A stretch of DNA of 64,000 nucleotides, taken from assembly GCA_052170555.1 (NCBI GenBank), contig JBQNAI010000005.1:71983-135982 (forward strand), in the 5' to 3' direction. The notes under the pieces were generated by a model, which did no database searches, was not told where the DNA came from, and saw only the letters and a list, made by a program, of their open reading frames with translations. Source of the DNA: Scybalousia_A sp052170555 (GTDB lineage Bacteria; Bacteroidota; Bacteroidia; Bacteroidales; P3). Shown in pieces: positions 8,616 to 18,148 of the stretch (positions are counted from its first letter, which is position 1; the number at the start of each line of letters is the position of its first letter). The position numbers and the translations under genes are program-made.

Positions 8616-9953
8616 TCAATCAACCTCCAATTTAAATATTGTTTGAGTTTTGTCAGTTATCTTATATCTATCATCTATCCTCACACCTATTACCCATATA
8701 ATATCTTCACCATTACATAACAACCACTGACTTTCTTTTTCTAAAATAGAATATTTATTATTTGTAAAGAAATCAGAAAGTTTTTGTTTGCCCTTAAATC
8801 CAAAAGGCATAAAAAAATCCCCTTTCTGCCAGTGGCGCAGAATCAATGGAAATCGTAATTTATCATAGTCAAACATAGCAATACTTTTAGATTTAGGGAT
8901 TTTAATAAAATTCAAATCACGCAATACCTCACTGTGTAATTTGATAGGAGAAGTTATGTTAGTTTGATAATCATTCAAAGTATAATTTTGTTTTATTTTA
9001 TCATCTTCCTCTTTTGGTGTAATCAATAAATGGTGTCTATCTATGACTAATCTATAATTCTCACTATAAAATTGTTTCCCTGAAGAATTATCATCATCAA
9101 TAATTTCACAAATAGAGTTTATATTCGTTTCATTAAAACCAAATTCAGACAAAATCTCATACAAATAAATATGTATGGGTGTAAGTTTTCTCAGCTCTTT
9201 TAACTCTATTGTTGTAACAGAGTCCTTTGTTTGTAAAAGTTCTTTTTTTGTCTTATCCACAACAACTCTGAAAATCTGTTCCGTCTCCCTCAAACGCTCT
9301 ATATCTCTCCGTATAATTACATCAAAATTTGGTGATATTTCCTTTAATATTGGTACAATCTCATTTCTAATTTTATTTCTTGTATACTTGTTATCTTTAT
9401 TCGTAGAATCCTCAACATAAAGAACATTGTGCTTCTGAGCATATTCTTTTATCTTCCTACGAGATGTGAAAAGCATTGGACGAATAATATTATTAATTTT
9501 GGGAAGTATGCCATGAAGTCCGGCAATTCCTGTCCCTCTCAATAAATTTATCAAAAAGGTTTCTGCACTATCATCCCCATGATGAGCCGTAGCCAACAAA
9601 GTAAACCTATGTTCCGACATAATCTTTTGAAACCAATCATAACGCAAATCTCTTGCTGACACTTCTAAACTTTTTTTATTCTCCTCCATGTAAGCAAAGG
9701 TATCAAATTCTTGCTTAAACAAAAGAATATTATTTCGGATCGCATAATCACTTACAAATTTCTCATCACGATCAGATTCTGCCCCACGAAGGTGAAAATT
9801 GCAGTGAGCAATGGCGTAATTACAACCAAGGCGTCTGAATAGGTCCGCCATAACCATAGAATCTATTCCACCACTAACTGCAAGTAATATTTTATCATTA
9901 TGAATATCAAAAAGACAATTCTCCTTATTATATCTAATAAACTCTTGATACAT
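8616..9953 (-). CDS. tilS: TilS, tRNA(Ile)-lysidine synthase
   Basis: ATP-dependent enzyme that modifies C34 of the CAU-anticodon isoleucine tRNA to lysidine, changing its reading from AUG to AUA; essential in most bacteria. The 445 residues contain the PP-loop LLAVSGGIDSM near residue 25, then AHCNFHLRGAESDRDE and ATAHHGDDSAETFLINLLRGTG. VEDSTN and RNKIRNEIVP are diagnostic of the family. The C-terminal part, with RHWQKGDFFMPFGFKG, is the substrate-binding domain. This gene matters here because ATA isoleucine codons are common in the window. Confidence 0.96.
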   Translation of the reverse strand: MYQEFIRYNKENCLFDIHNDKILLAVSGGIDSMVMADLFRRLGCNYAIAHCNFHLRGAESDRDEKFVSDYAIRNNILLFKQEFDTFAYMEENKKSLEVSARDLRYDWFQKIMSEHRFTLLATAHHGDDSAETFLINLLRGTGIAGLHGILPKINNIIRPMLFTSRRKIKEYAQKHNVLYVEDSTNKDNKYTRNKIRNEIVPILKEISPNFDVIIRRDIERLRETEQIFRVVVDKTKKELLQTKDSVTTIELKELRKLTPIHIYLYEILSEFGFNETNINSICEIIDDDNSSGKQFYSENYRLVIDRHHLLITPKEEDDKIKQNYTLNDYQTNITSPIKLHSEVLRDLNFIKIPKSKSIAMFDYDKLRFPLILRHWQKGDFFMPFGFKGKQKLSDFFTNNKYSILEKESQWLLCNGEDIIWVIGVRIDDRYKITDKTQTIFKLEVD

Positions 9954-10034
9954 CCGATTTGTATAATTTTTTATATGTGATTAGTAATATGATTATACAA
10001 CAAATAATATTTATCACATATTACATAGATTATT

Positions 10035-12221
10035 TTAAAGATTTTTTTCAATAAAAGAAGTCATCATTTGGTATAAATGATAACGAACATTCCCTCCATA
10101 AATAGAATGATTTTTATCCGGATAAGTAAATTGTAGAAACTGTTTATTATTTTTAATCAGAGCATCAGTAAATTTCATTGTATTCTGTAAATGAACATTA
10201 TCATCAGCACTACCGTGTATCAATAAATAATTCCCAATGAGTTCATTAGCAAAGTTGATAGGACTATTGTCATCATAACCACTTGGATTTTCTTGTGGGG
10301 TACGCATAAATCTTTCAGTATATACATTGTCATAAGTACGCCAGTTTGTTACAGGAGCAACTGCTATAGCTGTCTTAAAATATTCATGTCCCCTCGTAAT
10401 ACACAATGAAGACAGATAACCGCCAAAAGACCATCCAAAAATACCTATTCTAGCCTTATCTACGTAGTCAAGCTTTCCGAAATATTTTGCTGCTTCCATT
10501 TGGTCAAAACATTCCTTATCTCCCAAATTCAAATATGTACATTTTTTAAATTGACTACCTCTCATTCCCGTTCCTCGTCCATCTACACAAGCAACAATAT
10601 AGCCTTTGATAGTTAAAAATCTAAACCACATGTAATCAAAAAACCTTGACTGGGAATTAAGTACCTCTTGACTACCTGGACCTCCATAAACATAAAATAA
10701 CACAGGGTATTTTTTTGTTGGATCAAAATCCTTAGGTTTCAAGATCCAATAATAAAGAGTATCTCCCAATGAAGTAGTAAAAGAAGAGAATTCTTTATTT
10801 GGCAAATTATAATCTCTCAACTGTTCGCCTAACATCTGATTATCTTCCAATGTAATTAAACATTTGCCTTTATTGTCATTTATTGAGTATTTTGTAGGAT
10901 TTGTTGCATTGGAATAAGACGAGATATAATACATTCCGTTATTAGAAAAGGTAGCTGTATATATACCCAAATGTTGAGGGTCCGAAATCTGAACAAGTGT
11001 TCTACCATTCAAACTAACTTTGAATAGTTCTCTATTGTATGGAAAAGTGCTTGCAGCAGTAAAGTATAGGTATTTATCCTGTGGATCTACAAAACATATA
11101 TTATCCACATCATAACTACCCTTTGTAATGGGAACAATTTTTTTTGTATAAATATTCAAAAGATATAAGTTCATATAACCATTCCTTTCACTCCTAACAA
11201 TTGCATTCTTCTTGTCATTCAAAAAAATTACATCCTCCGGTTGTTCAATATAACATCTATCTGTATCTACAAAAACTAAAGAAGACTGATAACTAGTAGT
11301 ATTAACCAAATATAAACGTAGTTCATTCTGATGTCTATTCATCCACGTATAGCACAATTGATTATTATCCTTAGTCCATGAGATACGTGGCAAATATATA
11401 TCCTCTTTTTCGGGAATATTGATTTTATGACTCTTACCATCATTAAAATCATATACATATATATCTACAACAGAATTATCTTCTCCCGCCTTAGGGTATT
11501 TGTAGGTATGATTTTTCGGATATATGGAATCACCCAAATAAAAAGGAATAGTATACTGCTTAACCTCGGATTCATCAAAGCGATAATAAGCGATCTTATC
11601 TGAACTACTATTCCAAAAAAAACCTTTGGTTATGGCAAATTCTTCTTCGTACACCCAGTCCGTCGTTCCATTGATAACATAATTATGTTTCCCATCATAC
11701 GTTATCTGCTTCTCTGTCATGCTAATCAAATCAGTAACGTAGAGATTATTATCTTTTACAAAAGCTATCTTTTCCGCTGAAGGAGAAAACTCTGCCAACC
11801 TAACCTTATCTTGTCTCAACTTAATAACATTTTTATTCTCTACATCATATATGTAGTAATCTGCAATATAGGAATGGCGATAAATATACTCGGGATTGAC
11901 CACCAAAAGAATTTTTTGACTATCCTTACTGATAGAATAATCAACAACCACACTGTTTTTATCTAACGAAAGATTTGTAAATTCCACCAAATAACCTACC
12001 CTCTTACCTGTTTTATATTCATATTTTTCAATGCCTTTATGTGTAAGTATACAATAATGTTCTCCATCTTCCATGGAACGTATCTCACTTATTGATTTGG
12101 GACGAAAAGTATAATTTTGCCAAATATCTTCTAATGTAATACTTTTTTGTGTATAGACACTGACACTACAAACCAATCCCACAAACAAAATAAACAACTG
12201 TTTCATTTTATTTTTTCTCAT
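10035..12221 (-). CDS. Dipeptidyl peptidase IV (S9 family)
   Basis: Exported serine peptidase releasing X-Pro or X-Ala dipeptides from peptide N-termini, usual in peptide-fermenting Bacteroidales. The 728 residues begin with a signal peptide (KQLFILFVGLVCSVSVYTQ); an alternative ATG lies five codons in. A beta-propeller follows and carries DWVYEEEFAI, whose glutamate pair binds the substrate amino group in DPP-IV. The alpha/beta-hydrolase domain has GWSFGGY (Ser about 597), HGSADDNVH (Asp about 672) and DKNHSIYGG (His about 704). The length matches Porphyromonas DPP-IV. Upstream, separated by 75 bases, is another exported protein in the same direction. Confidence 0.92.
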   Translation of the reverse strand: MRKNKMKQLFILFVGLVCSVSVYTQKSITLEDIWQNYTFRPKSISEIRSMEDGEHYCILTHKGIEKYEYKTGKRVGYLVEFTNLSLDKNSVVVDYSISKDSQKILLVVNPEYIYRHSYIADYYIYDVENKNVIKLRQDKVRLAEFSPSAEKIAFVKDNNLYVTDLISMTEKQITYDGKHNYVINGTTDWVYEEEFAITKGFFWNSSSDKIAYYRFDESEVKQYTIPFYLGDSIYPKNHTYKYPKAGEDNSVVDIYVYDFNDGKSHKINIPEKEDIYLPRISWTKDNNQLCYTWMNRHQNELRLYLVNTTSYQSSLVFVDTDRCYIEQPEDVIFLNDKKNAIVRSERNGYMNLYLLNIYTKKIVPITKGSYDVDNICFVDPQDKYLYFTAASTFPYNRELFKVSLNGRTLVQISDPQHLGIYTATFSNNGMYYISSYSNATNPTKYSINDNKGKCLITLEDNQMLGEQLRDYNLPNKEFSSFTTSLGDTLYYWILKPKDFDPTKKYPVLFYVYGGPGSQEVLNSQSRFFDYMWFRFLTIKGYIVACVDGRGTGMRGSQFKKCTYLNLGDKECFDQMEAAKYFGKLDYVDKARIGIFGWSFGGYLSSLCITRGHEYFKTAIAVAPVTNWRTYDNVYTERFMRTPQENPSGYDDNSPINFANELIGNYLLIHGSADDNVHLQNTMKFTDALIKNNKQFLQFTYPDKNHSIYGGNVRYHLYQMMTSFIEKNL

Positions 12222-12296
12222 TATATCTTATTTATTTGCACACAATCCAAAACAACAGATTATATAGAATACGAGTCATCCATATATAACCGTCTA

Positions 12297-13247
12297 TTAA
12301 TCCATAAGATTATCTACAAGAATGTCTTCATATTTCAAAAGTGGATCTATATTCTTTCTTCCCTCAGGGAAAAGTTCTGAAATAACCCATTTATCTATAT
12401 CATTAGAGAATCTGTACTTGTTCAGTGCTAATCTATGAACAAATTCTGTCATATATTTCCCCCATACGGTCTCGACATGTGCTCTGTAATAAGATTGCAG
12501 AGCATTTTTGTATTCTTTTTTTATTTCTCCCTTTTCATCATAAATACTAGTATTCTCTAGACCCTTTGTAACTATAAAACAAAGTTCCTTTATTTCCCTT
12601 GTAACCAAATCATTCCTTGAAAAATCTTTTACCCTATCCAAAAGTTCATCCCGCCATTGAATTCTATACATAATTTCAGACGTAGAATAAATCTGTTTTG
12701 CATGATGATAGGGTGGAAACTTTTGATAGTGAGGTGGAAAATCATATTCCTTAATCCAATGAGAACGATAAAAACGATAATCATCAGTTAAATATTTCTG
12801 AAGTTTAGAGAAAAGAAAATCCGGTTGTACAACAACAGCATAAGAAGTATCTTCATATGAAAAAACTCTATAGCCATACTTACTATACTCTTTCTCAAAA
12901 GATTTCATCCCAGAACGAATCCCAGCAATAACCTCTATATCTTTTATTTTCAAAGCACGAATTTCTTCATCCGACCAATGGATATGCAATGTGTTAGTCT
13001 TGTCTTCACAAGACAACTCATGATAATAATAAAGCAATTGATAAGCCCAATCGGCACATTGTTTATCATCCTTAAATTGTTTTTCAAACAAATCTATTGC
13101 TTTAAATATAACATCTCTCTCTGTAAATGGCAATTTAACCAAGTCGTGAGCAAATTTTGTCAGCTTTTCATCATCAAGATATTGGGTATTCTGACCATAT
13201 GAAGCCATGCTAATAAGGACAATCAAGGCAAGAAAGATTTTTTTCAT
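12297..13247 (-). CDS. Exported protein of unknown function
   Basis: 316 residues, not recognised. MKKIFLALIVLISMASYGQ is a clear signal peptide. The rest appears largely helical and charged with many tyrosine, tryptophan and histidine residues, for example HWIKEYDFPPHYQKFPPYHH. No catalytic motif is obvious. It has its own promoter (minus strand, 13293-13300) and precedes the DPP-IV gene by 75 bases, so the two may be co-transcribed. That gives a weak hint of a link to extracellular peptide metabolism. Confidence 0.65.
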   Translation of the reverse strand: MKKIFLALIVLISMASYGQNTQYLDDEKLTKFAHDLVKLPFTERDVIFKAIDLFEKQFKDDKQCADWAYQLLYYYHELSCEDKTNTLHIHWSDEEIRALKIKDIEVIAGIRSGMKSFEKEYSKYGYRVFSYEDTSYAVVVQPDFLFSKLQKYLTDDYRFYRSHWIKEYDFPPHYQKFPPYHHAKQIYSTSEIMYRIQWRDELLDRVKDFSRNDLVTREIKELCFIVTKGLENTSIYDEKGEIKKEYKNALQSYYRAHVETVWGKYMTEFVHRLALNKYRFSNDIDKWVISELFPEGRKNIDPLLKYEDILVDNLMD

Positions 13248-13292
13248 ATTGCTGTTATGTATTCTTTACAAATTAGTTATCAATTCACTGTG

Positions 13293-13300
13293 CAAAGTTA
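13293..13300 (-). promoter_or_regulatory. Bacteroidetes -7 box (TAACTTTG)
   Basis: The minus strand reads TAACTTTG 45 bases before the ATG of the exported unknown protein. It faces away from the efp-operon promoter 63 bases to the right, so the two promoters are divergent. Confidence 0.55.
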
Positions 13301-13338
13301 AGAAAATAATCCAAAACATAAGATAAAAACGCCGAAAA

Positions 13339-13370
13339 TTTGGTAGAAGTTAAAATAAATTGTACCTTTG
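13339..13370 (+). promoter_or_regulatory. Promoter of the small membrane protein-efp operon
   Basis: TTTG at 13339-13342, a 20-base spacer, then TACCTTTG at 13363-13370: a textbook Bacteroidetes promoter. It lies 27 bases before the ATG at 13398 and rules out the in-frame TTG at 13368 as start. Confidence 0.75.
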
Positions 13371-13397
13371 CAACCTCATTTCAAGATCTTAAGGAAG

Positions 13398-13667
13398 ATG
13401 AATAAACTGAAAATATCAAAAGTTTTGGACACTTTAGCATTAGTGTCAATAGTTCTCATATTTGCTTTGTATATATTTAGAAAACCATCTTTTGACATCC
13501 TTAGTGTTTGCTTAATCTCAATAGCTATTTTAAAGGTTGGTGCATCTATGTTAAAAGCTACATATTTCAGTAATTTATGTAGAGAAGTGGAGAAAGAAAG
13601 AGATATTTTCAAAGAGAAAATTACATATTTGGAGAACGAAATTAATAAATTAAGTAACAAAGAATAA
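13398..13667 (+). CDS. Small membrane protein with C-terminal coiled coil
   Basis: An 89-residue protein with two hydrophobic segments (LDTLALVSIVLIFALYIF and ILSVCLISIAILKVGASML) followed by a charged heptad-like tail (EVEKERDIFKEKITYLENEI). No family recognised. It is the first gene after a strong promoter and precedes efp by 14 bases, so the two form an operon. The start at 13398 is chosen because the longer frame begins within the promoter. The role is unknown. Confidence 0.7.
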   Translation: MNKLKISKVLDTLALVSIVLIFALYIFRKPSFDILSVCLISIAILKVGASMLKATYFSNLCREVEKERDIFKEKITYLENEINKLSNKE

Positions 13668-13681
13668 AAACAGAGTATTTT

Positions 13682-14248
13682 ATGGCAACAACAGCTGACA
13701 TTAAGAAGGGACTTTGCATAGAAATGAACGGAGATTTACTATCCGTTGTTGAGTTTTTACATGTTAAACCCGGCAAAGGAAGTGCCTTTGTCAGAACAAC
13801 ACTCAAATCATTTAAAACAGGAAGAACTCTAGATCATACATTTCCTTCGGGGACTAAGATTGATATAGCACGAATAGAAAGAAGACCTTATACGTTTTCT
13901 TACAAAGACGACATGGGATATCATTTTATGCACTCAGAAACTTGGGAAGAGGTAACGATCCAAGAAGATATTATCAATGCTCCGCAATTCCTAATGGAAG
14001 GTCAAGCTGTGGAAATGATTGTTCATGCCGACACTGAAACTCCATTAAGTTGTGAGTTGCCAGCTTTTGTAGAAATGACAATAACTTATACAGAACCAGG
14101 AGTAAAAGGGAACACTGCTACCAATGCGATGAAAGATGCCACTGTAAATACAGGAGCCACTGTAAGAGTCCCCCTATTTATCAATGAGGGAGAAAAAATC
14201 AAAGTAGATACTCGTACAGCCGAATATTCAGAAAGAATTAGAAATTAA
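13682..14248 (+). CDS. efp: Elongation factor P
   Basis: Translation factor that binds between the P and E sites and relieves stalling at polyproline. The 188 residues show the KOW-like N-terminal domain with HVKPGKGSAFVR, whose lysine at position 32 corresponds to the residue modified in E. coli EF-P. Two OB domains follow, with the signature GATVRVPLFINEGEKIKVDT near the C-terminus. It is co-transcribed with the small membrane protein upstream and ends at a strong hairpin made of a dispersed repeat. No modification enzyme lies nearby. Confidence 0.97.
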   Translation: MATTADIKKGLCIEMNGDLLSVVEFLHVKPGKGSAFVRTTLKSFKTGRTLDHTFPSGTKIDIARIERRPYTFSYKDDMGYHFMHSETWEEVTIQEDIINAPQFLMEGQAVEMIVHADTETPLSCELPAFVEMTITYTEPGVKGNTATNAMKDATVNTGATVRVPLFINEGEKIKVDTRTAEYSERIRN

Positions 14249-14629
14249 ATAGTTTTATGAACTTAAAAAATGAAGTGTGAAATTGGAAAAATAATCTCAC
14301 ACTTTATTTTTTTAAAGTCAAGAAAGAATTTATCCTTTTCAAAAAAGGATATCACCTTTTTTTATATCTAAATAAATATTTCAATGCCTACATTTGTGTA
14401 TTTAATATAAGAACAAATGTTAGCATATGTTAAAAACCAAGAAACAAAATAATATAAAATGGTCATTACATAATATCTTGCTACGCATAAATAGAGTACT
14501 AGAATGTATATATTACAACAAATAGAATTCACCTAAAATTTGATAATAGAAGGTATCATTTTTGTCAGTCCTACTTACAATAAATTTTATATTTTCATGT
14601 TCTATATGAAATTTAAATTGAATGATACC
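14249..14629. other. efp-porU intergenic region
   Basis: Holds the efp terminator/repeat composite (14265-14351), then about 280 bases of AT-rich DNA with no gene and no clear -7 box. An in-frame extension of porU runs back to 14540 but is unlikely to be translated. Confidence 0.5.
14265..14351 (+). terminator. efp terminator built from repeats A and B
   Basis: First hairpin: arms 14265-14280 and 14297-14312, 16 bp with a single G-T wobble, containing GAAGTGTGA/TCACACTTTA of the A type and ending in TTTTTTT. It is directly followed by a type B unit (GTCAAGAAAGAATT) and a second hairpin TATCCTTTT/AAAAGGATA at 14331-14351. The run of T after the first stem makes it a good intrinsic terminator 16 bases past the efp stop. 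Confidence 0.7.
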
Positions 14630-17600
14630 ATGGTTGGAAAAAAAATATATATACTACTATTACTATGTACCATATTCTCTTACAAAGATTATGCACAAAC
14701 AATAAAGTACCCTACAAAGAGCGTTTTAAGTAACGGTGTATGGTATTCTGTCAGCATAACTTCTGACGGTATATATAAATTGACATATGACGATTTTATT
14801 TCTTTGGGTGTAGCAAAGGACAGTATAGATTTTAATAATCTTTCCGTGTTTGGCAACGGAGGAAAACCCATTGGTGAGATAAGGGCTTCATACCAGTTTT
14901 CAGATTTAAAAGAAAATGCGATATATGTCAATGAAAAAGAGAAATATATATTATTTTATGCTCAAGCTACTACTCAGACTTCCTATAATATTACACAAGA
15001 GGAGTTTTTTTGCACTTTACATCCATATGCGACTGAAACTAAATATTTTATTACCTTTGATAAGAACATCGGCAAGAAGAAAAGGATATCTCCGATGAAT
15101 AACATACCTACCGAATTTACCAAAAATTTGACACAAGTCAAAGATTATATTTTCTACAAAAGAGAATTAACAAATTTAGCACAATCAGGTCGCTATTGGT
15201 TCGGTGAGCGATTTTTACCAGTTGCAGCTGATTTACAAATTCCTATAAATTTACCAAACATTGTATCCGCAGAAAAAGCTAACATTAAAATACAACTTTT
15301 TGCCAATAGCTTACAACAATGTAGTTATGATATCAAATTAAACAACGAGAATTTGGGGAGCATTAATATAGGCACAAAAACAAGTGGAGAGGTTGCTCAT
15401 CTTGGAATATTCAAAAAACAAGCTAATATATCTTCACCTACAAATAATTTTTCTTTACATTTTAACTCTTCTATTTCAACGGCTGAAGGTTGGTTGGACT
15501 ATATACTTGTTAACTATACTAAAAAGCTTTACCTTAGTAACAATTATCTAAAATTTTATTCTATTGGCGACCAAACAAATCAATCAATAAGATATACAGT
15601 CAGTAATGTTCGTTCAGCAAATACAATGGTTTGGGATGTAACTAACCCAACTGATGTGTCAACTATAACAAATACAACATTATTTAATAATACACTTTCA
15701 TTTAATGTTCCTTCTGATACGATAAGAAACATAATTATTCTAAATTCTTCCGATTTTCCTACCCCAGTATTAGAAGATACTGTGCTAAATCAAAATCTTC
15801 ATGGTATAGATACGGCAGAATTTGTTATCATCAGTCATCCGAAGTTTATCAATCAGGCTGAACGATTGGCAGAAATACACAGAAGATACGATAAAATTAA
15901 AGTGGCTGTTGTTCCGCTGCAAAATATCTTCAATGAGTTTTCCTCTGGAACAAAAGATTTTTTAGCTATAAGAGAATTTATTGCAATGATGTATAACAAA
16001 TCCAACTCCCAATTACCCAAAAACGTACTTCTATTTGGAGATGGCACATTCGACAACAAAAACATCTTACAATACAATAATAACTATATACCCACATATC
16101 AAAGCAATGTACTCAATTCAACGGGAGACAATAATTATACCTCCGATGATGTTCTTGCCGCCATCGGTCCCACTTCAACTAATAGTACGTACGACACTTT
16201 ATTCGTTGGAATTGGACGCATCCCTGTTAATGATACAGTTACAGCAAATATTGTAGTAGATAAGTGCAAAAGGTATTTAAGTAAATCAGATATACTGAAA
16301 AAGCAAGATGGAGATTGGCGTAATTCCATCCTATTAACAAGTGATGATATGGATGAATTGTTTGAAAAATATTTTAGAGACAATGCAGAGCATATCTCTT
16401 TTCAAATAGAGGAAACTAATCCAGGACTAAATGTTCAAAAGGTTTATGAAGATGCCTATAAAGAATACAATTCGTCTTCTGGCTCCACTTATCCTGACGC
16501 TTCCAAAGCCATCAATGATCGTATGAATAAAGGATGCTTAGTTTTTAATTATCTTGGGCATGGTTCTCCCAACCATCTGTCAAGTGAAAGATTAATACAG
16601 ATTCAGGATATCACAGCTTGGCAAAATTACGATAAACTTGGATTAATGATTACCTCAACTTGTGAATTTAATAGGTTTGATCTAGTAGATAAACAAGCAG
16701 CTGGTGAATATGTTTTAATAAGTGAAAATGGTGCTGGGATTGCTCTAATTGCTGCTGCAAGAAAAATATCGTCTAACGATCCAATTAATCGTAGTTTATT
16801 TAAATATGCTCTTGAAAAACAAGAAGATGGAAAACCCCTTACCTTTGGTCAAGTCATGCAGTATTCAAAAAATTTAGTTAACTCTGGGCATTACGGTAAT
16901 AAGTTGGTAACATCTGAGAGAAGTATCACCCTTATAGGAGATCCTGCTTTGAGACTATCGTTACCTCAATACGATATAAACACCATCAATGTGGAAGTAG
17001 TTTCTTCCAAGGCAAATTCTACAAAAAATAATAAAGACACAATAAGAGCGTTGTCCACCGTAGTTATTCAAGGAGAAATAACCGATTCAAAAGGTCATAG
17101 AATAGACTCTTTTAACGGCTCTGTACAAGTTTCCTTGTACGATAAAAAAACTACATATTATATGTTGAACAATTCCAATCTAAATATCAGTAAAAAAGAT
17201 CTTGCTTTTGAACAACAAAACAATATACTACACAAGGGTAATACGAAGGTCATAAATGGATATTTCACTCACACCTTTACAGTTCCCAAAGACATTGCCT
17301 ACAATTACGGTAAAGGTAAATTGAGCTATTATGCTCAATCGGATAGTACCGATGCCTCTGGTTTCTACGACGATTTTGTATTAGGGGGAATAGATACCAA
17401 TGCTTCTGAAATTGAAGTTACAAGGCCAAAGATAGGACTATATCTAAACGATACTAATTTTGTAAATGGAGGTTTGTGTGATGAAAATCCTAATTTATAT
17501 GCTATCGTTTTAGACTCTGTGCCCATCAATACTGTCGGGTCTGGTCTAGGACATAATATAGTTGCTCGTCTGGATAATGCAGCTAATACATTTATCCTTA

Positions 17601-18070
17601 ACGATTATTACACAACCGATACTAAAAATCCTAATATCGGTTATATAACATATCCATTCAAAAACTTATCACAAGGCAAACATGTCTTGACCCTAAAAGT
17701 TTGGAATATATTTAATTTTTCCACAGAAACAACTATTACTTTCAATGTTAAACCATCTAATAGTAAGGAGTATGAAACGACTTCCTATCCTAATCCTTTT
17801 AAGGACAAAACAACAATAGAACTTCGTTACAATCAACCTGAAAGTATCAATTCTGCTTATATTAAAATTTTTAATCAACAAGGTGCAATCGTTACCGAAT
17901 TTGATATTAGTGATAAGATAGGAGCATACACAATAGGTCCAATCCACTGGGATAGAACAACAAAGGGTGGAGCTAAAGTCAAAAGTGGCATATATTTCTA
18001 TTCAATCATTCTTAATACTATTGAAGGAGGCAAAATTATTAGAGGAAATAAAATGATTTTGTTGGATTGA
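14630..18070 (+). CDS. porU: PorU, type IX secretion system sortase
   Basis: Surface cysteine protease/transpeptidase (C25, gingipain-type) that removes the C-terminal signal of type IX cargo and attaches the cargo to A-LPS. The 1146 residues from 14630 begin with a signal peptide (KKIYILLLLCTIFSYKDYAQ); upstream in-frame ATGs give no signal. The C25 domain carries the catalytic pair in YLGHGSPNHLS (His about 644) and ITSTCEFNRFD (Cys about 678). The end shows a C-terminal signal-like beta domain: TSYPNPFKDKTTIELRYNQ to GGAKVKSGIYFY. It begins the block porU-porV-ispF, an order also found in Porphyromonas gingivalis. The length is close to the 1158 residues of that homologue. Confidence 0.93.
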   Translation: MVGKKIYILLLLCTIFSYKDYAQTIKYPTKSVLSNGVWYSVSITSDGIYKLTYDDFISLGVAKDSIDFNNLSVFGNGGKPIGEIRASYQFSDLKENAIYVNEKEKYILFYAQATTQTSYNITQEEFFCTLHPYATETKYFITFDKNIGKKKRISPMNNIPTEFTKNLTQVKDYIFYKRELTNLAQSGRYWFGERFLPVAADLQIPINLPNIVSAEKANIKIQLFANSLQQCSYDIKLNNENLGSINIGTKTSGEVAHLGIFKKQANISSPTNNFSLHFNSSISTAEGWLDYILVNYTKKLYLSNNYLKFYSIGDQTNQSIRYTVSNVRSANTMVWDVTNPTDVSTITNTTLFNNTLSFNVPSDTIRNIIILNSSDFPTPVLEDTVLNQNLHGIDTAEFVIISHPKFINQAERLAEIHRRYDKIKVAVVPLQNIFNEFSSGTKDFLAIREFIAMMYNKSNSQLPKNVLLFGDGTFDNKNILQYNNNYIPTYQSNVLNSTGDNNYTSDDVLAAIGPTSTNSTYDTLFVGIGRIPVNDTVTANIVVDKCKRYLSKSDILKKQDGDWRNSILLTSDDMDELFEKYFRDNAEHISFQIEETNPGLNVQKVYEDAYKEYNSSSGSTYPDASKAINDRMNKGCLVFNYLGHGSPNHLSSERLIQIQDITAWQNYDKLGLMITSTCEFNRFDLVDKQAAGEYVLISENGAGIALIAAARKISSNDPINRSLFKYALEKQEDGKPLTFGQVMQYSKNLVNSGHYGNKLVTSERSITLIGDPALRLSLPQYDINTINVEVVSSKANSTKNNKDTIRALSTVVIQGEITDSKGHRIDSFNGSVQVSLYDKKTTYYMLNNSNLNISKKDLAFEQQNNILHKGNTKVINGYFTHTFTVPKDIAYNYGKGKLSYYAQSDSTDASGFYDDFVLGGIDTNASEIEVTRPKIGLYLNDTNFVNGGLCDENPNLYAIVLDSVPINTVGSGLGHNIVARLDNAANTFILNDYYTTDTKNPNIGYITYPFKNLSQGKHVLTLKVWNIFNFSTETTITFNVKPSNSKEYETTSYPNPFKDKTTIELRYNQPESINSAYIKIFNQQGAIVTEFDISDKIGAYTIGPIHWDRTTKGGAKVKSGIYFYSIILNTIEGGKIIRGNKMILLD

Positions 18071-18148
18071 GAAAAAAAATTAATTACGAGTAATAATAAA
18101 TTAATCTATATAACGTTTTAACAAGTCATAAACATTAAATAAAAAATC

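Noticed and set aside
13398..13667. Membrane toxin of a toxin-antitoxin or holin system
   Set aside because: Size and two helices are suggestive, but it lies in an operon with efp, has no partner and a coiled-coil tail; no evidence beyond size.
14540..14629. Longer N-terminus of PorU
   Set aside because: The 30 extra residues would bury the signal peptide starting at 14630.
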